Origin: Ochromonas danica
Taxonomy: Eukaryota; Sar; Chrysophyceae; Chromulinales; Chromulinaceae
Assembly: GCA_015146655.1 (NCBI GenBank)
Contig: VKHL01000095.1
Coordinates: 1 to 64,000 of the forward strand
DNA: 64,000 bases
Direction: 5' to 3'
The position numbers and the translations under genes are program-made. A model generated the notes under the pieces. The model ran no database searches. It was given only the letters and a program-made list of their open reading frames with translations, and was not told the DNA's origin. Position 1 is the first letter of the stretch, and every line of letters starts with the position of its first letter. Shown here in pieces: positions 45,664 through 56,479 of the stretch.

Positions 45664-45750
45664 CACTCGATGAAATCTTCGTCATCTCCCCCATTCTGAC
45701 AAGACAGATGGCATAGTCTTCATATTCTCTCACTGCACATCACTCTGCAA

Positions 45751-45823
45751 GCCGTCCTAGCTCAGTCGGTAGAGCGCAAGGCTCTTAACCTTGTGGTCGG
45801 GGGTTCGAGCCCCCCGGTCGGTG
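45751..45823 (+). tRNA. tRNA-Lys(CTT)
   Basis: A full cloverleaf of 73 nt can be folded. The D arm is GCTC/GAGC with loop AGTCGGTA. The anticodon stem CAAGG/CCTTG encloses the loop CTCTTAA, giving anticodon CTT (Lys, codon AAG). The T arm is GGGGG/CCCCC with TTCGAGC. The acceptor stem GCCGTCC/GGTCGGT has one U-U mismatch at pair 5-68 and a G-U at pair 1-72. A TTTT tract about 8 nt downstream fits RNA polymerase III termination. There is no intron. Confidence 0.93.
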
Positions 45824-46274
45824 GATATCTTTTACTCTTTGCCTCCACAAACAAACACTAACATTTTATAGATACCCCCGGATAGATACAGAGTACGGTA
45901 CTACTTTATCCAGTACTGCTGTTTAAGCCGTCCAGAGTGTTAGTATTGTTAGATATCACACCACTCACCTAAAGATGGTTTGAATTGGTTGTTGCTGGTT
46001 TAACAATAAACAATAGACTGTGTGCTAGGATGATCTAATTAGATTAGCGGCTGACAGGAACACAAAACTTGACCCGTCCGTCCCAAAGAGAAGACTACAT
46101 CAATCACTAACTCAGCCGCTATTTTCACTTCAACTTTCTTCTTCGCACTTCATCTCAAATCTCTTCTCATGGGTTAGTAGTTCAACAGCAACATGTATAG
46201 GAAAAGGAGTTTCTTCTTTCTACCTACTGCATTAATAGACCGTGCTAAAGATGACATGAATAGCTTTCTCTGCC
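45824..46274. other. Intergenic region after the tRNA
   Basis: The 451 bp between the tRNA and the stop of the GH94-like gene hold the pol III terminator and the 3' UTR of the minus-strand gene. No coding pattern or repeat is seen. Confidence 0.5.
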
Positions 46275-49200
46275 TTAGGCGAGCTCCACCACGATGGACT
46301 TGACGGCATGGTTGCGAACCTTGAGGGCGAGGTCGCCCACCAGGGAGGAGCCCTCCACCACTGCGGTCTGACCATTGACCAGCGTGACCGTGTAGCGCTG
46401 GACGGTGGTCTCCCAGGAATTAGCACGCGAAGGGTTGTGATAGGTCACGTTGACGCTGCCCAGGAAGGTGAAGGAGACTTGGTCATCATCGTCGAAGAGC
46501 CAGGTTGGCAGCACGGGCTGCAAGGTCAAGACCAAATCCTTGTCGTCCTCCTCCACTGAGAAAGGCTTCTGACCGGCGAACATGATGGCCCACATCGACA
46601 AGAACTCAGCCGTGGAGCCTGACAGACGAGCCGCGAAAGAGCTTCCGTGCATCTTCTTGTCTGGGAAGGCCGAGGAGACGACGAAGGAAGCTGCCTCAAG
46701 AGGAGAGCGACCGTAGACGCGATGGTCCATGAAAGGAACCAATCCAGTGGCGATCTCTTCAAAGAACTCTTCATACAAGCCGCCTCTCAAAAGCTCCAGA
46801 TAGAACTGTTCAACCCAAGCAGTGCGTGTTGATAAGATGATAATGATGACGACAAAGTCATAATCTAAAGAGAGGCGAGGTGAGGCGCGGTACCTTGTAA
46901 GACATGTGCAGCCAGACGGATTGGTTTTCCAGCCAGCCAGGGCTGAAGGCCTTCATTCTGCCAATATCCTGTCCCATGGCAGCCAGAGACTCGCACAGAG
47001 TGAACATCTTCAAGGCGAGGTCGTAGAGAGGACTGCTCTTCACGGCCTGGAAGATCTTGCGGCGCTCCTCGAGGCTCGATACAATCTTCAGATGTCTCGT
47101 GGGGCCCTCCAAGAACAACGGCAAGGTTTTCTGAGTGAAGGACTTGGGGACGACCTTCAGTCCAGACGATCCATCCACAGGCACCATGACAAAGTTGGAG
47201 CAGTCGTAGTAGAAGTAGGTGGGAGACAGTCCGCTGGCTGTGGTCTTCAGAGCGTTGGCAATGCCCACAGACACCTTCTGGTCGATCTTGTCCAATAGCT
47301 GCACCAAATAGTCAGCCGAGATGCTCGCCTTGGTTCCCTGGAAGGTGGCGATGACACTCTGACGGTAAGCTTCTCTGGCTCCATTGGAAGCGTCCCAGAA
47401 GTTAAACTCTGCGGAGACAGACTTGTCTGAAGCCAAGTAAACGTTCAAGGCAGAGTCCAAGGCGGTCAAGAAGTCTCTGAACTCCACGGCCACGTTAACA
47501 GGACGGCCATAGCGAGCAAAGACGCCTCGCACGTAGCGAATGATGCGAAGCATCTCGTAGGTTTCAGGCATGCCGGAGCCCAAGATACCAGGCAAGCCAT
47601 TCATCGCATCGTTCCAACCGGGCTTGCCGCCTTCCATTTCCACACCCATACCCATGGGATCCAAAGTGGAGAACTTGAGCACACCCAGCAACAGGAGCTT
47701 GGCGAGGGGGCTGACGCGGAAAACGGAATAATCACGCGCTCGTTGATAGAAGTTTCCAGCGCCGCTATCGGCGAGAAGGTTGGGGTCGGAATTGATCGCA
47801 TTGATGGCATCGTTTCTCTCACGAGAATAGTCAGCATCACCAGGCATGGCAACAGCACTACAACAACAAGTCGTCGAGTGTTATGTCCAGCACTGTTATG
47901 TCAAGGGGCAGTGTATTGTATTTAGACTGTCTTACCTGTAGGATCTCACTAACGATCCGCCAGGCTTGCTGGGGTCCTGGACTAGGGTGTAGCGATTAAT
48001 GCGGGCGCGCACAAAGGCAGGAGACATGAAGAAAGCGATGGAGTCGGGCTCGTAGAGGAAGGACTCCTCGGCATCAGGGAAGATAGCCAGGTAAGAGTCC
48101 AGCAGATCGAGGGTGTAAGTCCAGTGATCTGCCCAGTAGCCGTTCTGATTGAACTGACCTGCTCAAACACAAACACAAGCAGCAACATGTTAGAGAAACA
48201 TCATAAGAAACCAACAGGGTAAAGTAGAGAAGAAGAATCACTGTACCAGCAAACTCCTGGGTGGAAACAGCGACAATGCGATTGATGACATCTTCTCTGC
48301 TCAAACCAAACTGAATGTTGGCGATCGCGAGGTCTCTGAAGAACTGCCCAGGACGGAAGGGGCGACCCAGCACTGCTCGGACAAAGTTGCGACTGCCCTC
48401 TCCAGCCAAGGGCTCGAGGATGGACAGCGAATCCAACAAACTCTCCAAGCGCTCAGTTGGCACTTTGAATAAAGTGCTCGCCACAGTAAGAGGATTGTAA
48501 GCATCTGCCTGGACGAAGGTCAAGAACATGCGAATGTTGAAGTCCTTGACGAAAGGACTGTGGAAGACATCAACGCGACGGTTCTGAGAGACGTCACGGA
48601 AGTTGCCCGGGCCCTGAGAAAACGTGGTCACGTCAATCTGGAAGTAGTTGTAGTCTCTCTCCAGGTCGCCGTGGATACGAGAATACACATGGAAGACCTT
48701 TTGCGCACGATTGGCGCCTTCAATAGGACTATCGCTGCCATTGCTGCCCAAAGGAATGGGCAGACCGCCTCGCAAGACGTTGTCGATGAAGTCTTGCTTG
48801 ATGTACGCGTCGAAGATGGCGCTGCTGGTCTTGGTGGCCACGCGCTCAGACATATCTTCCACAAGGTCACGAGCTTGAGTGCGTTTGTCTGCCGCATAGG
48901 TGGGCTGGACCACTTGAGGCAGATAAGACGCCAGGTAGGTCTCCAAGCTCTCAGCATAGCCGTACACAGAAGTGATGGTGATGCTCTCTCCAGCTCTCAG
49001 AGAAAGACGAGGAGAAGCGGCGAAGGCGCAGGGAGTACGGGAAGTTGTACCTTGTGGACCTCTCGCGAGTCCCTGGGCAGAGGCGTCAGCTGCGAAGAAG
49101 TTGTCTGCATTCGTCAACGAGGTCTCCTGTCCGAAGACAACGGAAGGGTCCACGATGAAAGGAAGCAAAGGATGAGCAGCAGACTGTCCTTCTCCGTCAA

Positions 49201-50380
49201 GATAGGCCAAAGAGAAGTATCCGTCCTTGATGAGGCGCACTTGGGCTTGGTCGGCGGTGTCTTGGGAGATGTGGAAGAATGGCTGCGTCACAGAGTCTCC
49301 GTCAGTCTGGGCGTTGCCTACGTTATAGACATTCATCCAAGCCTCCATGGTGCGGCCCATAGCATCGATGTTGTAGTTGCCCAGACCGTTGGGAATGAGT
49401 TTGGCGAGGCCATCGAGCACTTCGATCTGCAGGTCTGAGGTGGGGTGGCTGTTGGTGAAGGTAGTCTTCCTCACCAGAGAAGGGAAGTTCTGGTTGGGAG
49501 CGGTGAAGTAGAGAACGTTAGTCTGCAAGAAGTTGGTGGTGTCCTTCTCCTCGATCTCCATCTCGTTGAGGCCGATCATCATGTTTCTCTCGATGGGCTG
49601 GGCGGAGGGGAAGAAAGGCTGGGAGATGAAGTCAACTCCCTCGCGAGAGCCTTTCACCAATGTGCGAAACCCTAGAACAGCACACATGCATACAGAGAGA
49701 CAGAAAGAGATTATCGCATGGAGGCAGGTGGTCAGTCAGCGCACATCATGTGCATGTGCTACTATGTGCTGTGTGTGTGCTACGTGTGTGTGTGCAAAGT
49801 GTGCCGACCTGTGAAGGGAGTCTGCTGGTAGGCCTTCTCGGCCGTGACGAACTTGGCAATGGCTGAGTCCTTGTTTTGTCTTCCAAAAGAAGAGATTCCC
49901 TGCCCACGGTTGACGTAGAAGGCCCACATGGGCACTCCCCAGAGCCCTCCGAGGCCGTTGAGGAAGGAAGCCATGGGCTTGGCCTTGTCGAAGTCGCGGA
50001 GGATGAATCTCTGCTGGTCGTCGAACTCTCCACCTCCGCTAGTAGCCGAGAGCAGAGGATTCATCCGCCCAAGGGCAGAGGTCGAGTAGAGCGCCAGGCC
50101 AGAGAGCGCCAAGAAAAGCGTGGCGGCCACGAGCAACACGCCGCGGTTGGCCGACGACTTCGACAGATCGCCGCCGCCACCATCCAACTCCTTCTGGAAG
50201 TCATCAGACTTCTCCACGTCATTAATCTAAAAGAAAAGAAGAGACAGAAGGTCAGGTTGAACAATGCTTGAAGATGCAGTTCCTCCACTTTCCACAGCCA
50301 GCCGAATCAATCAGATCGCTCACCTCCTGGGCGACAGAAGGTACCTCCTGATAGCCGGACTTGAATCCGAGCATCTCCAT
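46275..50380 (-). CDS. Membrane-anchored GH94-like (cellobiose phosphorylase-like) protein
   Basis: Six exons (50380-50324, 50226-49809, 49671-48247, 48158-47936, 47857-46894, 46805-46275) keep phase for 1,205 residues. One membrane segment at about 48-68 (GVLLVAATLFLALSGLALY) after a short acidic N-terminus indicates a type II protein with a lumenal or outer catalytic part. The region near residue 784 (PGWNDAMNGLPGILGSGMPE) carries the WND signature of the GH94 (alpha/alpha)6 barrel, where the Asp is the acid catalyst. The early part (AAGESITI-type strands before residue 480) looks like the family's beta-sandwich. GH94 enzymes split beta-glucosides with phosphate. A lumenal phosphorylase would be odd, so it may act as a hydrolase or have another substrate. 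Confidence 0.75.
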
Positions 50381-50520
50381 CTTTTCCACGGGTGAACTAC
50401 GAGATGGACCACGAAAATGAGCCGTCACCGAGTCAATGCAGCTTTGCTTCTTGCTTTGCCAGAGGGAGAATCACGAAGAGTTGATGTTCGTGGATCCGCA
50501 TATTCGGCTTTTCGACTTTT

Positions 50521-50531
50521 CGTTTTCCGCC
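50521..50531 (+). promoter_or_regulatory. CGTTTTCCGCC motif upstream of the gene at 50598
   Basis: The same 11-mer as at 12005-12015 lies 67 bp upstream of this start codon, in a TTCG-rich leader. It is E2F-like by sequence; this is an inference. Confidence 0.35.
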
Positions 50532-50597
50532 CATTTTCGTTCCTGCGCGGTAACCTAATAATAATCGTGTCTGACAAGAACAAGAAGAGAAAGGAAA

Positions 50598-51658
50598 ATG
50601 ATGAACGCACAGGGAATGATCAGGAGGAGGCTCCCCTGCTTGTCATTCACCAGTTGGTTCTGTGTCCCAGAACAAGGCATGAAGGACATGGACGTTCTCT
50701 GTCGCGCTTCTGCTTTCTTAGTGCCAGTACAGGTAAGGCTTTCCAATTCCTGCCCAGAAGGCCAAGAGGCGCTGATCGAGGAGGTGTGATGCTCTGTTAG
50801 ACGAAAGCCAACTACAGGTACCATCTCCTCACTGTTTCTCATGCCGCCGCGCCCTGGAGGTGGCCCAAGCTCTACCCGGAGCCTTGGCTGCGCTTCGTGG
50901 ACGAGCGCCACTGCATCTTCACCGCCGAGGCGCGCTTGAGTGACGGAAAGATGCTGACGCAACTCGAGCTATCTGACCATGTCTACCTTCACCCCACTCG
51001 GGACCTGGCTGTGGTCCATCTGGAGAGTGAGGAGGAAGTGATGCCTCTGTTGAAGCAGCTGGCAGTGGATGACTGGCACCTCCTGCCAGACCAACACTAC
51101 CCTTTGACTCCAGAGCAGGTGAGGCGCTCTACTCGTCCTTCTTGCTTTGCGATTCTTTCTTCATTGACTATCTCTCGCTCCCTTCCTGTCCAGCAACTGT
51201 CCTTCTGTGGCCATGTGTTGGAGGATCAGCCCGGGGGCATGTTCAGCTCCTCCTCGGATGCATCCGCGGGAGACATTGACAAACTCATGGTCCCTGTTAA
51301 AGTGGATGGGAACATCGTGGGTCGAACTGCACATCAGGTCTTTGCTTCGACACAGAAAGTGCTGCAGCTGGGCATGTGCGGAGGGCCTGCCGCTGTTACC
51401 CTTCCAACCAAATCAGACGATCCCAGCGAGTTCCAAATGCCATATGTCGCTGGCCTGCTAGAAGGCATTGTTCCCGCTAACCATCCTGATGCTCGTTTGC
51501 GGAATCTCGCAGTCTTCGTGGAGAGTCCTGAGATCGCCAGCTTTCTGAAGGAAATTGAAGAAAATCGTGCCGAGCCTTTGCTTTTGGGTGAAGTGGGGAG
51601 AACGGCTGTCGGTGCAGACCAAGATCCTGACAAAATGGACTTGTCCAAGATATTCTAG
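50598..51658 (+). CDS. Conserved-looking hypothetical protein, possible trypsin-like fold
   Basis: Three exons (50598-50732, 50801-51118, 51194-51658; all phase 0) give 305 residues. The order of strands (FLVPVQ, YRYHLLTVSH, IFTAEARLSDGKML, DLAVVHLE) and a late GMCGGPAAV block followed by YVAGLLEGIV recall trypsin/HtrA-like folds. There CGGP would sit at the nucleophile loop with Cys in place of Ser. The catalytic triad cannot be confirmed. The 75-nt second intron has no in-frame stop, so its retention would give a 25-residue insertion rather than truncation. Two adjacent ATGs occur at the start; the first is used. Confidence 0.65.
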
Positions 51659-51993
51659 GGATAGCAGCAGGTTGTTGGGCAGTTAGAGTAATTAGAGTAA
51701 ATAATGATTGACCCGCTCTGCTCCGAGGCGACGAGTGGAATTTGCTTGATTGTTAACGTGTGTGGCAATTCGCTCATTGAGATGGCGGCGCTTAGCAGCA
51801 GATCAAACACATCTACTACACAAGTCAAGCGGTGTACACAGAATACCATCTCAACTACCTTCATCTTTGATCGCATACATATTAACAATTATACAATTGA
51901 AGAACCATGTATTGATGGATCTCCATCTCAACCCATCTGACTTCATATTTTGATCAGAATGCTGTCGCTGTGATCTATCGAAGCAGTCCTAAA
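51659..51993. other. Convergent intergenic region
   Basis: The 335 bp hold two 3' UTRs between convergent genes. No RNA gene, repeat or protein-like frame is apparent. Confidence 0.5.
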
Positions 51994-54337
51994 TTAGTAA
52001 ATAGAGAAGATCAGCCCTTTAAAGTCAGGATGATGCCTCAGAGAAGCATCTGGCTGGGTCTCTGCCTCGAACTCTTTGCAATAGAAAAGAGAAGGAACGA
52101 ATTCCTCAGCCGCTTGGCCCGCTGATTTGCCGGCCGAGGCGGAGAGATCGTAATCTGACATGGTCAGCACCGTGAGAGCAGTTTCCAGCCAATCAGGCCC
52201 CACGGCAGATTCGGGAAATGCTTGAAACTTGATCTTCTTTAGCAGAGGAAGGACGTTGGCCTTCTCGACTTCTGCACGACAACTGTCCTGGTGCAGGCGC
52301 TAATTGAACAAACAAACAAACAAACAAACAAACAAACAAACAAACAAACAAACAAACAAACAAACAAACAAACAAACAAACAACACAAACCGGAGACATT
52401 GAGGTCACAGCAAGAGATGACATGAAAACATGACGGAAGCTCACCAATAGTTCCGCAGGATTGGGCACGAGTGTGACTAAGACTTTGCCAACTTCCTGCA
52501 GCAAGTAGTGGTCGTTGACAGACTTGCAGACGTCCACCACGCGATTGAGTCCTCCACATACTTCATCAACAACCATCCAGGGATAACACATTGCTAATAC
52601 TGTCAATTACTATCACGCCTTCACTGACTCACCGTAGAAAGCTTCGTGAGTGGAGGGATAGAGCAGCACGGAGGCGAGGGCTTGAGCAATGCGACTGGCC
52701 GTCCAATAGATCGCTTTGGCTTCTTTCTTCGTCTGCCGGCTTCCGCTGCCACCGCCGCTGCTTGCACCTCCCGCAGTGCTCCCTCCCATGCCTGTGCTAC
52801 TCCCTCCTCCTCCTCCTCCGCAGAGAAGATGGAGGCGTGCAGAGAGAATGGCACATCCTTGTTTGGAAGCAATCCGAGACTGCAGCCAAGGCATGGAGGA
52901 TATGATATCAATATCATGCTGTCTATATATAAAGGGTTATGATGCCATACCTTGTTGATGGTATTCTTAAAGGCGGAGGCGAGCAAGAAGTTTGCAGCCT
53001 CGGCCACGAGGAAAGGAGCTCTAACGACAACACATACAATACATACACCACGTACACCACATACAGCACAGCATACTAACGCATTTGCCAACCGAGTCAG
53101 GGGGTTAAGAGGAGGGAAGAACTCACTGGGCATGCTGCAAGATACGCAGAGATGTCTCGATAAGGCGCGGTATGTTGCCAATGTGTGTCTGGTTTGCTTC
53201 CCCCAGGCACATGTTCGCAAAGGCTGCAAGAACAGCGTGAGCGATTCTCTCGCCGTGCTGCCCGTCGATCATCCCCGCAACCCCTGCCCCTGCCCCTGCC
53301 CCTCCAGTAACATCAACACTCTCCAACACTGCCAAGAGTGTTTCGCCTGCTCCAATCAACAGTGCCCGCTGAGCAGGCAAGGTGTTTCCATAGACCATGT
53401 TGGCGATCACCCGCACGCATTGCAGGAGCAGTCCTTCCTTGTTAGTCTTCCGCAGCAAAGCCAATAGCGGTTTGAAGCCCTGCAGCTCCATAGCAAGTCT
53501 TCGACTGGCTTCAGAGTGGTGGTTGATGTTGATCAGTGCTAGCAGAGTATAGTACTGGACCTGCGCTATCTCGGTGGCAGTGGCGTGGGCAGCAGAGGGA
53601 AGGGACGGAGAGGAGGAGTTGGGATAGGAGACCAAGTCATAGAGGGCATGCATGCAACCAGATTGGCAAATCAGCGCCTTGTTGGTCTCGGCGAGAGCCA
53701 GCGATGCGAGCAGCTTGGCCGCCTGAGCCAACAGCGCCGGGCAGTCCAGCCGCAGCAAGAGCTTCAACAAGACGGGCAGCGCGTTCGCTGTGGCCACGAT
53801 CTCCACCTTGAGCACCGGGAAGAAGGAGAGATGGCACAGTGCGAGAAGCGCGGGGCCGACCACGAGCGGTCTGTCCATGGAGGCGAAGTGCACCAATTGG
53901 CTGGCCAGCTTGGCCTGCAGCAGATAACTCGGAGAAACCTCCTCCACACACAGAGCGACGTTGAGGCAGTATCGACTAATGGCGAAGGTGATGGGGTCCA
54001 GCTGCTGCTCGCCGCTCTCCTGCTGCGCGGAGAGGAAGCGGTTGGTCCACTGCGAGAGGATGACCTTGCCCCGCAGCTCCTTGTTCACCAACACCTCGGC
54101 CAGGCTCAGCTCTGCCTCATAGTGCTGCACACTTTGGCGTACTTGGGCTCGAAGCACGTCTTCGCAGTGCACCAGCCGCGCCTCGATCTTCTCCAGCGCG
54201 TGGTTCACTTGCTTCTGCAGCCCGTCCACCATCGTCTTGAAGGACTTCTCGAACTTCTTGTAGAGAGAGCGCTGAAGCTCGCTGGATCCTTGATAAATAT
54301 TGGGCTTGGAGGCTTCAGCATAGATTCCAGTCAACAT
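51994..54337 (-). CDS. Armadillo/HEAT-like helical repeat protein
   Basis: Five exons (54337-53127, 53020-52951, 52879-52633, 52560-52445, 52299-51994) join in phase for 649 residues. A coiled-coil N-terminus (residues 15-75) precedes armadillo-like helical repeats (for example LVVGPALLALCHLSFFPVLK, AKLLASLALAETNKALICQ, LLLQCVRVIANMVYGN, VLAAFANMCLGEANQTHIG). The exon-3 segment has a Gly/Ser run, then further helices (IYWTASRIAQALASVLLY, NDHYLLQEVGKVLVTLV). Armadillo proteins are protein-binding scaffolds, and coiled coil plus armadillo is common in ciliary and cytoskeletal proteins, but no family name is justified. The ATG chosen is the first in the frame. Confidence 0.78.
52307..52383. repeat. 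(AAAC)n microsatellite in an intron
   Basis: About 19 copies of AAAC (TTTG on the sense strand of the gene) fill the last intron of the armadillo-like gene, ending close to the splice acceptor side. Length variation between strains is likely. Confidence 0.97.
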
Positions 54338-54493
54338 AGTCTTTCTATTTTGGATACCATCCACTCAAATCAACTCGTAAGACAAAGAAACGGCACAGGA
54401 CAGATAAACATGTTTATTAAATGAGAAACGCGTTCTTTCTTAGTTAACTTAAGAAGAATAGCTATTCAGCGGCATGTGGATTGAAGAGAAACG

Positions 54494-55685
54494 ATGAACA
54501 AGTGGTTACTCCTCATCTTTGTAATATTCTGCCTCTGCTATCTCACTACATTTGCTCAGGAGGAGGTGGAGGAGGACCATGCTCTATCTCTGGGTGGAGA
54601 AGGAGGAGGAGGAGGAGGAGGAGATGGCGGGGAAGGGCAGGGCCGTGGGGGGAGGGGCCGAGGCAAGAGACTAGGAGGACGCAGACGAAAGAATGGCTTA
54701 CGTGGTCGCAAGCAGAGTCCCGAGCGCTTGGCGTTGAAGGCCTGGGCGGAGTCTCTGCGCGAGGAGGACTACAGCTTCGACTACTGGAAGACTGCCTTCC
54801 ATTCCTCCAGCGCCTCCGACTTCTTCCACGGCTACGCCAAAAAGATCTCCGAAGTCTTTCGTGAAGCAGGAGCGAAGGTCAACTTTGCCCTTGTTGGTCA
54901 GACCCCCTAGACTGTTGCGACTCTTCTCTGAGGCAGATGTGACTTACAACTCGCTTTTCTGGCTTTCCTGCTGTGTCTGCTGCTGTCCCTTGTGCAGGTG
55001 CTTGCGATGGCAATGGCGACAAGACGATCAAGAAGCTCTACATCCCCAACTCGCACTGGAGGGGCGTCTTCGTGGAGCCCATGTCTATCAACGTGCGGGA
55101 CTTGATCAAGTTCCTGGCCGAGAAGAACATCGGCCATCGCAGTCTGGTCCTCCGCGGCGCCGCCACTTTGGAATGCGCTGAGCCCACCATCAAAGTGGAG
55201 CGCCCGCTGTACGAGGAGAAGAATGCTTCCATCCCGGTAGGTGATGACGGCGCTGGTGTCTGCTGGTGTCTGACCTCTCTCACTGTCTGTCTGTCACTGT
55301 CTGTCTGTCACTGTCTGTCTGTCACTGTCTGTCTGTCACTGTCTGTCTCTCTCTCTGACACACTCACACACTGCTCTGTCCTCACTGGCTGTTCAATGGA
55401 ATAGCATTGGCTGCGACGACAGATCGGGTCTGTGCTACCTGCCCATCGCGACCATGCGAGAAGAGAATGGACGATAGAAGAAGTCCGCTGCCTCACAGCC
55501 AAAGACATCTTGACGGAGTGGAGTCTGGCCACCACCTCAGCCACGGGCACTGCCGCAGCGCAGACTGGATACTTCGCTGGCGAGTCTCCTAGCATCTCTC
55601 CTGAGCAGCAGAGACAAGCCAGCGAAGCGCTCCACACAGTCAAGTCAGACCTTTCCTTCTGCCTTGCGATGCTCTGATTAGTCTT

Positions 55686-55729
<44 letters not shown>

Positions 55730-56129
55730 TATCACAGCAAGCTCCGCAGACCTCATATCTTGAAGATTGACGTGGAGGGACACGATTTCGAGGTGTTGAT
55801 GAGCTTTTTCCGATGGGATACCCCCACACACGACCTTCCTCTCATCGTGGAGTTTGAAGCGAAGTCGATCGCCAAGAACTACCCCAAGGCCAGGGAGCGG
55901 TTAGAGTCTCTGTAAGTGACCACCTCGTGGGGACCTCTCCTTCTTGACTCTTGACAGTCTTTGCAGTGCTGCTGCTCACCATAATCTGTTGTTGACATGC
56001 AGAGGTTATGTGGTCTCTCCCTTCGGCCAGGACGGATTCGCTATTCTGCCCGCACAGAAGGTGTTGGAGTCCATCCAGTCGCTCGACCCAGCGCATGGCA
56101 TTCCTGGCGACCTCGAGCCTGACGTGTGA
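54494..56129 (+). CDS. Secreted FkbM-family methyltransferase, copy A
   Basis: Five exons (54494-54896, 54998-55236, 55405-55643, 55738-55911, 56003-56129) join in phase for 393 residues. A signal peptide (MNKWLLLIFVIFCLCYLTTF) is followed by a Gly/Arg-rich segment. The FkbM fold is marked by GACDGNGDKTIKKLY (SAM-binding start), HWRGVFVEP and HILKIDVEGHDFEVL near residue 300. FkbM enzymes O-methylate sugars or other small molecules; here the site would be the secretory pathway or outside the cell. A paralogue lies tail to tail at 56480-57733. The GACDG block is preceded by an intron that the paralogue lacks. A TTAACTTAA site lies 42 bp upstream. Confidence 0.85.
55278..55345. repeat. TGTC-rich tandem repeat in an intron
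   Basis: Four to five copies of a 14-bp unit ACTGTCTGTCTGTC lie in the second intron of FkbM copy A and give a pyrimidine-rich tract before the acceptor. Confidence 0.9.
55689..55728. repeat. (TG)20 microsatellite in an intron
   Basis: Twenty TG units occupy the third intron of FkbM copy A and end 9 bp before the splice acceptor at 55737. Confidence 0.97.
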
Positions 56130-56479
56130 TCTAAGATCTAAGTTACTTAGACTACAGTAGACACTACAGGGCTGTACATACAGTAGCTGGAATAGACAAT
56201 GGAGGTATGGTATGGTATGGAGTGGTGTGGGTGTTAGTGTTACAAGACAGTCATTAGACCTGCTCGGATAATAAGTCAGTTAGTCTTTCTCATAGTGAGC
56301 GAGTTAGTCACTCTGAGCCATGCACAGGAGGTGGTGGTGGTAGATTAGATGCTTTGGTGAGAGCTTTAAGTATGACTTGCCCTGCATGACATCTACCAAA
56401 GAGAAGATAGATGACAATAACAACAATGACGATGCCATGGCATCTCTAACTGACATCATCATCTTCATCTTCTTGTTAA
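56130..56479. other. Convergent region between FkbM paralogues
   Basis: The 350 bp between the two stop codons hold two 3' UTRs, with a GGTATGGTATGG run near 56203-56230. There is no sign that the inverted duplication extends into this spacer. Confidence 0.5.
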
